From Roseburia sp. (GTDB lineage: Bacteria > Bacillota > Clostridia > Lachnospirales > Lachnospiraceae), in contig JAGBEG010000017.1 in the NCBI GenBank assembly GCA_017937095.1, positions 186,001 to 250,000 of the forward strand: a stretch of 64,000 nt of DNA. Direction: 5' to 3'. Within the stretch, counting starts at the first letter, position 1. The number at the start of each line of letters is the position of its first letter. Below, one piece after another: positions 36,841 through 46,427 of the stretch. Made by a program: the position numbers and the translations under genes. The notes beneath the pieces were generated by a model. It had not been told where the DNA came from, did no database searches, and saw only the letters and a program-made list of their open reading frames with translations.

Positions 36841-38067
36841 CTAAGTAGTGAGCATTTTCTTGTATGCGCGGGGGCTCATGCCGATTTCCCTGCGGAATAA
36901 TTTTGAAAAATAGCCAAAGTTATAGATTCCCACAGCCGAAGCCACCTCGGTGACCGAAAGCTCTGTGGTGTTAAAGTACTGTACTGCCGCGCGTATCCTT
37001 GACTTATGGATGTATTCTGTAATGCTCATACCGGTTTCCCTGCCAAACTGCCCGGAAAGAAAGGATGCATTTTTGTGAAAATGCTCCGCCAGGATGGAGA
37101 GAGACAATGTTTCCCCGATGTGCTGGTCGATATAGGCGATCACATTGCGGATGAGATAGGAGTACTCCGGGTAGGAGTAGTTTTTTACCAGCATACAGTA
37201 TTTGCGCGCCATCTTATAAGGGAGAGGCGTAAGCTGCTCATAACTGGTGCAGCGGTCGATCTGTACGGAAAAGGATTCTGCAAGCGAAAGCGGGTAATAC
37301 GGATGCATGGGAGCGGAGAGCAGCTTTTCTTTGCAGAAGGTATTCAACTCCTGTAGTTTCTTCTTTCGGATATGCAGAGAAGATGTCTGGGCGTTTCCGT
37401 TCGCATCTAAAAATATTTTCAGCTTTTCAGAGGTTCTCTTGTAGTCCCCGGTAAGCAGCGTGCCGAGAAAATCATGCAAATAATCGGCATAATATTCCGC
37501 CGTAGCAGTCGTAAAATGGTCAAAAGCATCCTGATTCGGAGTGATTTTCTGCGTGCTCTCCGAATAAGTGATATATTGCGGCAAAACGTTATGATATTCC
37601 GGGATGAATGCGGAAAGCAGGTGCAGCACCATCTGTGTCACGTCGTTTACATCTGTAACCGGAAGGATTTCATAAAATTTCTCTATCATCGATGCCTGTT
37701 CGGGAGTGAAATTGTGATTGTGTATCAACTGCCGGATGAATCCTGCGGAAATGGTGCCGTCGCCGAAAGGACCTACCGTGATAAACGAGGGGTGATTCAC
37801 CTCCAACGAGATTGCCGCCAGAATATTGTAGTAGCCAAGGGAACTCTTCACGACAGCCATCTGGTATTCGCGGGGATGCGATATAAAATCCAGAAATAAA
37901 GCGGGAAATTCCCGTTTGCCCCACATCATTCTCCGGAATCCCCGGTCAATCGTTTCTATATTCTGATAAGGATGTGTGAATAAATGCGTGTCTGTTTTGT
38001 ATGCATCGGAAATCACCTGCCGTATGAAAGGAAAGGCGTCGTAGATGGTCTGGAAATATAATGCCAT
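36841..38067 (-). CDS. AraC-family transcriptional regulator
   Basis: 408 aa. The C-terminal AraC double helix-turn-helix (about 310-405) shows LSILAEHFHKNASFLSGQF and VASAVGIYNFGYFSKLFRR. The N-terminal 300 residues have no sensor domain that I can name (YSTxx-like region similar to MdxR/YesN-type regulators). It is divergent from the GPH transporter and GH3 enzyme, so it probably activates them through the direct repeat at 38125-38159. Confidence 0.9.
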   Translation of the reverse strand: MALYFQTIYDAFPFIRQVISDAYKTDTHLFTHPYQNIETIDRGFRRMMWGKREFPALFLDFISHPREYQMAVVKSSLGYYNILAAISLEVNHPSFITVGPFGDGTISAGFIRQLIHNHNFTPEQASMIEKFYEILPVTDVNDVTQMVLHLLSAFIPEYHNVLPQYITYSESTQKITPNQDAFDHFTTATAEYYADYLHDFLGTLLTGDYKRTSEKLKIFLDANGNAQTSSLHIRKKKLQELNTFCKEKLLSAPMHPYYPLSLAESFSVQIDRCTSYEQLTPLPYKMARKYCMLVKNYSYPEYSYLIRNVIAYIDQHIGETLSLSILAEHFHKNASFLSGQFGRETGMSITEYIHKSRIRAAVQYFNTTELSVTEVASAVGIYNFGYFSKLFRREIGMSPRAYKKMLTT

Positions 38068-38124
38068 ATTCTGTTCACATCCCTTCTGTTATCATATCAA
38101 ATCTTATTTTTGAGAATATTAACA

Positions 38125-38159
38125 CAAAAATCGTACTAATTCAACAAAAATCATGCAAG
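38125..38159 (+). promoter_or_regulatory. AraC-type operator: two 15-bp direct repeats 20 bp apart
   Basis: ACAAAAATCGTACTA (38125-38139) and ACAAAAATCATGCAA (38145-38159) agree at 12 of 15 positions, including nine in a row. Half-site spacing of about two turns in direct orientation is usual for AraC-family activators. It lies between the divergent regulator and the transporter gene, about 67 nt before the latter's start. Confidence 0.65.
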
Positions 38160-38225
38160 TCCGAAAACTTTATTTCTGATATCTTATAGACAGATAGGAG
38201 AAGTGAAGAAAAAGGAGGATTTGCT

Positions 38226-39647
38226 ATGAGCGACAGTAAAAACAAACGGAATGAGAGGCCTTTTGGAATGCGGGACAAGCTGGGGTACATGCTTGGAGAT
38301 TTCGGCAATGATTTTACCTTCATGTTTGCCAGCAGCTATGTTATGGTGTTCTATTCGAAGGTCATGGGGATCAGTACCGGAGTCATAGGGACGATGTTTC
38401 TGATTGCGAGATGTCTTGACGCATTTACGGATATCGGCATGGGGAGGCTTGTGGATGTGTCGAAGCCGGGAAAGGACGGCAAGTTCCGCTGCTGGATCAG
38501 GCGGATGTGCGGTCCGGTAGCGCTGGCGTCCTTTTTGATGTACCAGTCTTTTCTGCAGGATGCTTCCATGACGGTAAAAATAATATATATGTTTGTTACC
38601 TATATTCTCTGGGGCTCTGTATTCTATACGTCAATCAATATTCCTTACGGTTCTATGGCTTCCGTCATTTCCCAAAATCCGAAGGACAGAAGCTCGCTTT
38701 CCGTGTTCCGCTCGCTGGGAGGAATCCTTGCGATGATTGTTGTCACGGTGGTATCTCCGCTCGTCGTATACTATACGGACGCGGATGGGAATCAGGTGGT
38801 ACATGCGGGGCACTTTACCGCGCTCGCAGGCGTATTCTCCGTGTGCGCCATCCTCTGTTACCTGCTGTGCTACTTTATGACGACGGAGCGGGTAAAGCCG
38901 GAGAAAAAAGAAGCTGCCGTGACAGATGCGCCGAAAGCGTCTCTTTTTACGGTATTCAAGGAAGTGTTTACGGACCGCGCGTTCTTAGGAATGATTTTGT
39001 CCGCGCTTTTCATGCTTTTTGCGACGCTGGTCGGACAGGGACTCAACAATTATCTTTTTGCGGATTATTTTAACAATGCGAAAGCACTGTCGGTATTTTC
39101 GATACTCGCGCTGCCTGCGACATTGATATTGCTTGGAGTGTCAACGCCTCTTACCGTCCGCTTCGGCAAAAAGGAGAGCGGTACGGTATGCTTTCTCATT
39201 GCGGGAGTTACTTATGTTGTGATTGCCGTTATGAAGATTCAGAATGTCTGGGTCTTCATTGGAGTCTCTTTTATTGCCATTCTTGCGAAGCAATGCTTTA
39301 GTATGCAGGCTTATGCACTGGTAACGGACGTCATCGATGAGCGCGAGGTCAAAACCGGAAGCCGTGATGACGGTATGATCTATGGGATATATTCCTTTTC
39401 CAGAAAAATCGGTCAGTCGATCGCGGGCGGTATGAGCGGCTGGGCATTGGCTGCAATCGGATATGATTCCGCTGCTGTCGTTCAGACGGAGGCAGTCAAA
39501 AACGGCATTTATCAGATCTCGGCCATTTTTCCGGCGGTCAGCTATCTTCTCTGCGCGGCGATCCTTGCGTTCATTTATCCGCTGGGCAAAAAGAGGGTGG
39601 CGGAAAACGTCGGGGAACTTGAGAGAAGGAAGGACAGCAGTCAATAA
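38226..39647 (+). CDS. GPH-family (MelB-like) glycoside:cation symporter
   Basis: 473 aa with 12 predicted membrane helices and the MFS_2 fold: GYMLGDFGNDF near the N-terminus, LIARCLDAFTDIGMGRLVD (the family loop-2 signature), and VTDVIDEREVKTGSRDDG in the second half. Strong ribosome site AAAAAGGAGG. It imports a glycoside together with Na+ or H+; the substrate is presumably what the following GH3 enzyme cleaves. Confidence 0.88.
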   Translation: MSDSKNKRNERPFGMRDKLGYMLGDFGNDFTFMFASSYVMVFYSKVMGISTGVIGTMFLIARCLDAFTDIGMGRLVDVSKPGKDGKFRCWIRRMCGPVALASFLMYQSFLQDASMTVKIIYMFVTYILWGSVFYTSINIPYGSMASVISQNPKDRSSLSVFRSLGGILAMIVVTVVSPLVVYYTDADGNQVVHAGHFTALAGVFSVCAILCYLLCYFMTTERVKPEKKEAAVTDAPKASLFTVFKEVFTDRAFLGMILSALFMLFATLVGQGLNNYLFADYFNNAKALSVFSILALPATLILLGVSTPLTVRFGKKESGTVCFLIAGVTYVVIAVMKIQNVWVFIGVSFIAILAKQCFSMQAYALVTDVIDEREVKTGSRDDGMIYGIYSFSRKIGQSIAGGMSGWALAAIGYDSAAVVQTEAVKNGIYQISAIFPAVSYLLCAAILAFIYPLGKKRVAENVGELERRKDSSQ

Positions 39648-39667
39648 AGCGATAAGGAGAGAAACAG

Positions 39668-41407
39668 ATGGATTACACGAAAAAACCGTTTTATTTGAGT
39701 GAGAACGATTTACAGTGGGTGGAAAATACTTTTTCACAGATGACGACAGAGGATAAAATCAATCAGGTATTTGTGGATATGCTCTGGAATAATGCCCCAA
39801 AGGAAGTGGCGGCGTCGGTTCGGGAATATAACGTCGGCGGCTTTCGCTACAACAACCAGTCGGCAGAAAAAATATGGATGCAGAATAAGACGATTCAGGA
39901 AAACAGTAAAATTCCCGCGCTGATCGCGGCAAATGTAGAGGCGGGAGGAAACGGCGCAGTTTCGGGCGGCACAAAGCTGGGGGAGGGAATCGCGGTCGCC
40001 GCGACCGGAAATCCACAAAATGCATATTATATGGGCTATTATGGGTGCAGGGAGGCAGCGGCGGTAGGCTGTAACTGGACATTCGCGCCGGTTTCCGACG
40101 TCGATCTGAATTGGAGGAACTGTGTCATTCCGACCCGGTGCTTTGGAAATGATGCAGATACAGTGTTAAAGATGAGCCTGGAGTATATGCGCGGCGCGAA
40201 GGACGCGGGCGTTGCATGCTGTATGAAGCATTTTCCGGGAGATGGCTGTGACGAGCGCGACCAGCATCTTGCAACGACGGTCAATACGCTTTCCTGCGAG
40301 GAGTGGGACGCGACCTTTGGAAAAATTTATCAGGGAATGATCGATGCAGGAGTGCCGAGCATCATGGTAGGACATATTATGCAGCCTGCATACAGCAGAC
40401 ATTTCCGACCGGAGCTGTCGGACGAGGAGATTATGCCGGCGACCATTGCGCCGGAGCTTCTACAGGGATTGCTGCGCGGAAAGCTGGGTTTTGGGGGATT
40501 GATTATTACGGACGCGACGCATATGGTCGGGATTACATCAAAGAAACGGCGGCGTGACTTCCTGCCGGAAATGCTCATGAGCGGCTGCGATATGATTCTG
40601 TACTTCCGGGACAGGGAGGAGGATTACGGGTATCTGCGCGAGGCGCTTGCGGACGGCCGTCTGACGATGGAGCGGCTGGATGAGGCGGTTCATACGATCC
40701 TGGCATTTAAAGCGATGCTAAAGCTGCATGAAAAGCAGGAAAACCATACGCTCGTTGCGCCCAGAGAGGGGCTGTCGGTGATTGGCAGCAGAGAACATAA
40801 GGATAAGGCGGCGGAGATTATCCATGAGTCAATTACACTTGTAAAGAATACAAAAAATCAGCTCCCGCTTACGCCAGAGAAGCAGAAGCGCCTTATCATC
40901 TATCCGGTCGAGTCAGGCGGAATTGTCTCAAAGCTTAAGAACCGCAAGAACCCGGTGGCGAAGGTGCTTGCGGAGGAACTGGAAAAGCAGGGGTTTGAGG
41001 TCACGGTATACAGGCTGAATCCGTTGAAATACTTAAGTCCGAAGGGCGTCAACGGAAAGAAGGCGCTTGCAGAAACGACAATACAGGAATTTACGAGTAC
41101 CTATGATGCGGTAATCGTACTTGCGAACGTATCGTCATTTTCGACCACCAACGAGCGCAGCCTGCACTGGACGATCCCGATGGGACCGGAAATTCCGTGG
41201 TATGCGTCCGAACTGCCGACGATCGCTATTTCTGTGGCGCATCCGTTTCATCTGCTTGATATCCCGATGGTGCCGACCTATATCAACACTTATAATGGCT
41301 CCAGGGAAGCTTTGCGCCAGACGGTGGAAAAGCTGACGGGAAAATCGCAATTTATCGGAAAAAGTCCCGTAGACGCGTACTGCGGCATGTGGGACACAAG
41401 GCTGTAA
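39668..41407 (+). CDS. GH3 beta-N-acetylhexosaminidase-like glycosidase
   Basis: 579 aa cytosolic enzyme without signal peptide. N-terminal GH3 barrel: KHFPGDGCDERDQH with Asp198 and His200, the Asp-His dyad specific for the NagZ/N-acetylglucosaminidase branch, and nucleophile Asp282 in IITDATHM. A C-terminal alpha/beta domain (about 390-575) is retained, as in two-domain NagZ proteins. It probably hydrolyses or phosphorolyses imported GlcNAc glycosides. Co-transcribed with the transporter (20-nt gap); convergent with tetR. Confidence 0.85.
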   Translation: MDYTKKPFYLSENDLQWVENTFSQMTTEDKINQVFVDMLWNNAPKEVAASVREYNVGGFRYNNQSAEKIWMQNKTIQENSKIPALIAANVEAGGNGAVSGGTKLGEGIAVAATGNPQNAYYMGYYGCREAAAVGCNWTFAPVSDVDLNWRNCVIPTRCFGNDADTVLKMSLEYMRGAKDAGVACCMKHFPGDGCDERDQHLATTVNTLSCEEWDATFGKIYQGMIDAGVPSIMVGHIMQPAYSRHFRPELSDEEIMPATIAPELLQGLLRGKLGFGGLIITDATHMVGITSKKRRRDFLPEMLMSGCDMILYFRDREEDYGYLREALADGRLTMERLDEAVHTILAFKAMLKLHEKQENHTLVAPREGLSVIGSREHKDKAAEIIHESITLVKNTKNQLPLTPEKQKRLIIYPVESGGIVSKLKNRKNPVAKVLAEELEKQGFEVTVYRLNPLKYLSPKGVNGKKALAETTIQEFTSTYDAVIVLANVSSFSTTNERSLHWTIPMGPEIPWYASELPTIAISVAHPFHLLDIPMVPTYINTYNGSREALRQTVEKLTGKSQFIGKSPVDAYCGMWDTRL

Positions 41408-41426
41408 AGGAAGACGAAAGGACGCA

Positions 41427-42008
41427 TTACTGCATCACCTGAAACGTGGAGAGGATCGCACTGACTTCGTGTAGCAGATCCTCTTCTGACGGGGCGTTTG
41501 GGCTTGTGACCCAGAGTCGCAGGACCTGAATGATGCCGCCTGTGTAGAAGGAGGCAATGAGTTCCGGTGATGCCGGCAGCTTCGTACCGGATTGCTGCTG
41601 CTGTTTCATATGCAAAAGGACGTTCTGATATACCTCGTCAGAGAAAATCTCGAGCATCGCAGGGAACATATTGCTTTTTACCACGTTGTCGAGCAGGCGT
41701 TTGTGCTGCTGCAGAAAATGGATGCATTCCTGAAACAGATACAGATAATAGGCGTAGGGCGCGTCAGAGAGTGCCGCGTTTTCTTCATTGGCATTGAAAC
41801 TGTCCTGAATCTGGCGGATGAAAAAGCCGAAGAACTCATATTTATCCGCAAAATGCTTGTAGAAGGTCGCGCGCCGTACCATTGCCCGCTCGCACAGCTC
41901 GTTGACCGTGATATCTTCGAAATGCATTTCGTTTAACATTTCAAAGAAAGCGTCGGATAATGCTTTGTAGGTTTTTAAAATTCTAAGGTCCGTTTTTTTC
42001 TCTTCCAT
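41427..42008 (-). CDS. TetR/AcrR-family transcriptional regulator
   Basis: 193 aa from ATG 42008, with GGAG 8 nt upstream on the minus strand; the extension to 42095 lies in the leader and is rejected. N-terminal HTH: ITVNELCERAMVRRATFYKHF. The C-terminal part is of the TetR_C_7/DhaS type (helix after HKRLLDNV). Divergent from the MMPL exporter and probably its repressor. Confidence 0.9.
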   Translation of the reverse strand: MEEKKTDLRILKTYKALSDAFFEMLNEMHFEDITVNELCERAMVRRATFYKHFADKYEFFGFFIRQIQDSFNANEENAALSDAPYAYYLYLFQECIHFLQQHKRLLDNVVKSNMFPAMLEIFSDEVYQNVLLHMKQQQQSGTKLPASPELIASFYTGGIIQVLRLWVTSPNAPSEEDLLHEVSAILSTFQVMQ

Positions 42009-42037
42009 AAAAAGAACTCCATTCTGTGTAAGGATGT

Positions 42038-42057
42038 CCCGGTTTACAGAAACCGGG
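42038..42057 (-). promoter_or_regulatory. hairpin in tetR leader
   Basis: Perfect 8-bp stem CCCGGTTT (42038-42045) with AAACCGGG (42050-42057) around a 4-nt loop. It lies in the 5' leader of the TetR gene, 30 nt before its start codon. Without a T-run on the minus strand it is not a terminator for tetR. Confidence 0.5.
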
Positions 42058-42089
42058 ATTTTGTATGTTCGGAAACATTTCCTGCAATA

Positions 42090-42187
42090 TGTCAATTAAA
42101 ATACAAACAAGGCGTGATTGTGCGTTGCAAGAAGCCCCTTTTCTGTATAATATAATAAAACGTAACAAGTGTCAATTAAAATTCAAA
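42090..42187. repeat. two 18-bp direct repeats exactly 80 bp apart in tetR-MMPL intergenic region
   Basis: TGTCAATTAAAATACAAA (42090-42107) and TGTCAATTAAAATTCAAA (42170-42187) differ at one base. The second copy carries the -35 of the tetR promoter and is part of an imperfect dyad (TCAATT ... AATTGA) centred near 42188. Candidate TetR operators. Confidence 0.7.
42147..42175 (-). promoter_or_regulatory. promoter of tetR
   Basis: On the minus strand: TTGACA (complement of 42170-42175), a 17-nt spacer, TATTAT (complement of 42147-42152). This is a near-consensus sigma-A promoter. On the plus strand TATAAT (42146-42151) with TTGCAA (42125-42130, 15-nt spacer) may drive the exporter, so the divergent promoters overlap. 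Confidence 0.7.
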
Positions 42188-42232
42188 TGAAAATAATTGA
42201 ACATTTGTAATGAAAAAAGGAGGGAGTAGCTT

Positions 42233-44278
42233 GTGGAACGATTTTACGAAAAAGTGATTCGGGGAAGAAAGGGGATTCTGGTCGTATTTCTGGTGCTGTG
42301 CGTCATATGCGCGTTTTGCCGGAATCTGGTTTCGGTCAATTACGATATGAATTCCTATCTGCCGGAAGACTCGGCGTCAACAATCGCGCTTGATGTCATG
42401 GGGGAGGAATTTGACGGCGGAATCCCGAATGCGAGGGTTATGGTCTACGACGTCACGATTTCGGAAGCGCTTGATTATAAGGAAAAGCTGAAGGAAATTG
42501 ACGGCGTATCCGCTGTGACATGGCTGGATGATACCGTAGACGTCAGACAGCCGCTTGAAACACAGGACGCGGATGTGGTGGAGATGTATTATAAGGACAA
42601 TGCGGCGCTCTACAGCGTGACGATCGACGAGGATAAGATCATTTCTGCCGTTGCAGATATCCGGTCGTTGATCGGGGATGAGAACGCCATGACAGGCTCG
42701 GCGGTCAGCACAGCGATCGCGACGGAGAGCACGGTCAGTGAAGTGGGAAAGATCACAGTGATTGGCGTACTGTTTGTATTGCTTGTGCTGATCCTTACGA
42801 CGACCTCCTGGGTGGAGCCCTTTATCGTGCTGATCGGACTTGGCGCCGCAGTCCTTTTAAATGCGGGCTCAAATCTGATTTTCGGAGAGATATCCTTTGT
42901 CACGAATGCGGCGGGAAATATTTTACAGCTTGCCGTATCGCTTGATTATTCCGTGTTCCTGATACACCGTTTTGAAGAATGCAGGAAGGAAGCAGACAGT
43001 ACGGAGAAGGCAATGTGTGAGGCATTGTGCAAATCGACGTCCTCCATCTTATCAAGCGGTCTTACGACGGTCATCGGATTTCTGGCGCTGGTGCTGATGC
43101 GTTTTGGAATCGGGCCGGACATGGGACTTGCGCTCGGCAAGGGAATTGCCATCAGTCTGCTGACGGTATTTTTATTTATGCCGGGTCTGATTCTGGTGAG
43201 CTACCGTCTGATGGATAAGACGAAGCACCGTTCTTTTATGCCGGAGTTTAAAGGCTTTGGCAGAGTGGTCCGCAAAATCAGCGTACCGTTAGCGGCTGTA
43301 TTTGCACTGATGATTATTCCATCCTATCTTGCGAGTGTTCATAACGATTATTATTATGGCTCTTCCAATATTTTCGGAAGAGGAACGCAGCTTGGCGATG
43401 ATACCTATGCCATTGAGGAGGTGTTTGGCAAGGGAGACACTTACGTGCTGCTGGTTCCAAGGGGAGATACGGCGACAGAAACGGCACTTTCAGAGGCGTT
43501 AAAGGAATTGCCCGAGGTGACGTCGATTGTCTCGTGGGTCGATCTGGCGGGAGCCCAGATTCCTTATGAATACCTTGATGAAGATACGCTAAGCCAGCTT
43601 GAATCGGAGCATTACAGCCGGATGGTGCTGTCGCTGGATGTGGATTATGAAGGGGAGGAGACGTTTTCACTCGTAGAGACGATCCGCTCGATTGCGCAGC
43701 AATATTATCCGGATACCTACTATCTGGCAGGCGAGGGCGTGAGTACCTATGATCTGATGAACACGGTCACAGCGGATATGCAGAAGGTGAATTTTGTGGC
43801 GATTGGCGCCGTGTTCGTAGTACTGCTTCTGACACTGAAATCTATTTCGCTTCCGGTGATACTGGTACTTACGATTGAGACATCCATCTGGATCAATCTG
43901 TCGTTTCCGTATTATATGGACAGTCCGCTGTTTTATATTGCGTATCTGATTATCAGTTCAATTCAGCTTGGCGCGACGGTGGATTATGCGATTCTGTTTA
44001 CAGACCGCTATCGGGAGAACCGGCAGGAACTCGATAAGGGGGAGAGCGTTGTAGCGACAATCTCCAATGTCACAACTTCGGTGCTGACTTCGGGAACAGT
44101 GCTTACGGTTGTAGGATTCCTGCTTGGAATCATTTCGACGCATGGGCTGCTGTCGCAGCTCGGTTATCTGCTTGGAAGAGGCACAATCTGTTCGATGGTA
44201 GCAGTATTCTTCGTACTGCCGGGACTTTTGTACATAACAGACGGATTGTTTATCAGGAAAAAAGAAAAACATGCCTGA
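42233..44278 (+). CDS. MMPL/RND-family exporter
   Basis: 681 aa with a GTG start at 42233 after AGGAGGGAG. Two repeats of one helix, an external loop and five further helices (RND/SSD fold). Helix 4-type motifs are LAVSLDYSVFLIHRF and LGATVDYAILFTDRYREN, the acidic GxxxDY pair typical of MMPL and hydrophobe/amphiphile efflux proteins. Followed after 20 nt by the heptad-repeat secreted protein. Confidence 0.9.
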   Translation: MERFYEKVIRGRKGILVVFLVLCVICAFCRNLVSVNYDMNSYLPEDSASTIALDVMGEEFDGGIPNARVMVYDVTISEALDYKEKLKEIDGVSAVTWLDDTVDVRQPLETQDADVVEMYYKDNAALYSVTIDEDKIISAVADIRSLIGDENAMTGSAVSTAIATESTVSEVGKITVIGVLFVLLVLILTTTSWVEPFIVLIGLGAAVLLNAGSNLIFGEISFVTNAAGNILQLAVSLDYSVFLIHRFEECRKEADSTEKAMCEALCKSTSSILSSGLTTVIGFLALVLMRFGIGPDMGLALGKGIAISLLTVFLFMPGLILVSYRLMDKTKHRSFMPEFKGFGRVVRKISVPLAAVFALMIIPSYLASVHNDYYYGSSNIFGRGTQLGDDTYAIEEVFGKGDTYVLLVPRGDTATETALSEALKELPEVTSIVSWVDLAGAQIPYEYLDEDTLSQLESEHYSRMVLSLDVDYEGEETFSLVETIRSIAQQYYPDTYYLAGEGVSTYDLMNTVTADMQKVNFVAIGAVFVVLLLTLKSISLPVILVLTIETSIWINLSFPYYMDSPLFYIAYLIISSIQLGATVDYAILFTDRYRENRQELDKGESVVATISNVTTSVLTSGTVLTVVGFLLGIISTHGLLSQLGYLLGRGTICSMVAVFFVLPGLLYITDGLFIRKKEKHA

Positions 44279-44298
44279 ATGAATGGAGGATGGGAAAT

Positions 44299-46416
44299 AT
44301 GAATAAAAGAAAAGTGATAGTGAGAACAGCTTCCGTGCTTTTGGCGGGAACGATGGTATTGGATGGCGGCGCACAGACAATCCTTGCGGCGGCGCCAAGC
44401 GAGAAGGAGGAAGTGGTCTATGCGATTCTGGATGCTTCCGGCGAGGTCACGGGTGTCTACGTGGTCAACAGCTTTGCGGGCGGGGACATTGTGGACTACG
44501 GAGATTATACCAATGTCCGCAACCTGACGACGGGTGATAAGATTACGGTTGACGGAGACGAGATTACCTTCCATACCGAAGCGGATAAGGTGTATTATCA
44601 GGGGGATCTTAAGACAACAGATATTCCGTGGAATATTTCCGTGCGCTACTATATGGATGGAACGGAATATTCGGCGCAGGAGATTGCAGGAATGTCCGGC
44701 AGCCTTGAAATAAAGATTTCCATCACCGAAAATACAAACTGCGACGAGCGGTTCTGGGATGGCTACGCGCTGCAGGCGGCGCTGACATTGGATACTGAAA
44801 AATGTAAAAACATTGCAGCCGAAAACGCAACAGTCGCCAACGTGGGAGCGAATAAACAACTGTCCTATATTATTCTTCCGGGAAAAGGCGCAGAACTATC
44901 AATCACTGCCGATGTAAGTGATTTCGAGATGGATGCCATATCGATCAACGGCGTTAAGCTTAACATGGAACTCGATATGGATGAGGAGGAATTGACGGAT
45001 AAGTTCGGGGAAATTCAGGATGCGGTCGCAGAACTTGACGACGGGGCGATTGAGCTTTCGGACGGGGCGCTTACGCTTTCGGACGGCGCAGGAGAACTCT
45101 CGGATGGCGGCAAGAGTCTGCTGGATGGCACTGTGGAGCTTTCGGACGGGGCAGAAGAGCTCTCGAACGGCGTGGCATCCTTAAATGACGGAATCGCTGC
45201 GGTGCAGACAGCATTAGACACGTTAAACAGCCAGTCGGCGACGCTTACGGGAGGCTCGAAAGAGGTGCTTACAGCGCTTCGCACGATTCAGAGCTCGCTG
45301 GATGGCGTTGCTATGGATGCGGGGGAACTGTCGAATCTCGCAGCGGCATCGACGCAGATCAAGGGAGGAATCGATTCGCTCGTGTCCGGGCTTGGCACGG
45401 TAAACGGAACGATCGATTCGTATTATGCGTCTCTTGCAGCGGCAGGTATTTCTGACGTGAACGCTTATGCCGCGCAGCACGAGCAGGCGGTACAGGCGCT
45501 TGGCATCACAGCGACACAGAGAGCGTTGTACGGCGCATATGTTTCGGGCGGTGATGCCGGTGTGATGGCAAAGCTGCAAGAGCTTGCCAGCGCACAGGAT
45601 GCGGAAGCTGTGACGCTCTACCAGCAATATGCGCAAAGCAGCGATGCTGGCGTTATAACGTCTTATGTCGTAAATGCAGGAAAACTGATTCAGGTCGAGA
45701 CACTGCTTGCGGCGGATGCTTCCTATATCTATGGAAGCAACGCGGTAATTGCCGGAATTGACGCTGCGCTCGATCCGCAGAGCGGACAGCTTATGACCGG
45801 AGCGGCGGCGCTGCAGAGCAGCTATGCCCAGTACGATGCAGTCATCCAGCAGATGAGCGTATCGCTTGGATCGCTTACGGAAAATATGACGGCATTAAAG
45901 AACGGGATAGATACGCTTACGGCGAATTATGAGACGCTGGATGCCGGGATTAACAATTATACAAGTGCGGTAGCCCAGATCAGGGAAGGCTATGGAAAGA
46001 TCTATGCGGGCGCGGCCAGCCTTGCCGACGGTACGACAGCACTTGGCAGCGGAATAACAAGCCTTAAGGACGGTGCACAGGAGCTTTATGACGGCACAGT
46101 GGAGCTTTACGACGGTTCTGTGGAGCTTTACGACGGAACAGTGGAGCTTACCGACGGAACGGGCGAGTTTCGGAGTGAGACGGAGGATATTGACACAGAG
46201 ATTTCAGATACGATCTCCGATACGGTCGATGAGATGACGGGCAAGGATGTGGAAACCGTGTCCTTCGTATCAGAGAAAAATACGAATGTAGAATCTGTGC
46301 TCTTCGTCATTAAGACGGACGCAATCGAAATTCCGGAAGAAGAGGAAACGCCGGAGGCTGAAGTGGAGGAAAAGAGCATCTGGCAGAAATTCCTCGGTTT
46401 GTTCGGAATGGAATAA
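44299..46416 (+). CDS. secreted heptad-repeat (LxxG-type) coiled protein paired with MMPL exporter
   Basis: 705 aa from ATG 44299 (GGAGG 9 nt upstream). Signal peptide at about 1-30 (ends TILAAAP). A beta-rich region (35-235) is followed by two blocks of x-L-x-x-G repeats, ELSDGALTLSDGAGELSDG near 245-290 and ELYDGTVELYDGSVELYDG near 595-620, as in YhgE/Pip-like and MmpL-associated proteins. There is no membrane helix at the C-terminus (ends FLGLFGME). Inference: an extracytoplasmic rod that works with the MMPL protein. Substrate unknown. Confidence 0.75.
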   Translation: MNKRKVIVRTASVLLAGTMVLDGGAQTILAAAPSEKEEVVYAILDASGEVTGVYVVNSFAGGDIVDYGDYTNVRNLTTGDKITVDGDEITFHTEADKVYYQGDLKTTDIPWNISVRYYMDGTEYSAQEIAGMSGSLEIKISITENTNCDERFWDGYALQAALTLDTEKCKNIAAENATVANVGANKQLSYIILPGKGAELSITADVSDFEMDAISINGVKLNMELDMDEEELTDKFGEIQDAVAELDDGAIELSDGALTLSDGAGELSDGGKSLLDGTVELSDGAEELSNGVASLNDGIAAVQTALDTLNSQSATLTGGSKEVLTALRTIQSSLDGVAMDAGELSNLAAASTQIKGGIDSLVSGLGTVNGTIDSYYASLAAAGISDVNAYAAQHEQAVQALGITATQRALYGAYVSGGDAGVMAKLQELASAQDAEAVTLYQQYAQSSDAGVITSYVVNAGKLIQVETLLAADASYIYGSNAVIAGIDAALDPQSGQLMTGAAALQSSYAQYDAVIQQMSVSLGSLTENMTALKNGIDTLTANYETLDAGINNYTSAVAQIREGYGKIYAGAASLADGTTALGSGITSLKDGAQELYDGTVELYDGSVELYDGTVELTDGTGEFRSETEDIDTEISDTISDTVDEMTGKDVETVSFVSEKNTNVESVLFVIKTDAIEIPEEEETPEAEVEEKSIWQKFLGLFGME

Positions 46417-46427
46417 GGAGGCGCGGT

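Noticed and set aside
42061-42175. Plus-strand use of TTGACA-like words in the tetR-MMPL spacer
   Set aside because: The consensus-quality promoter (17-nt spacer) reads on the minus strand; the plus-strand pair has a 15-nt spacer and is only tentative.
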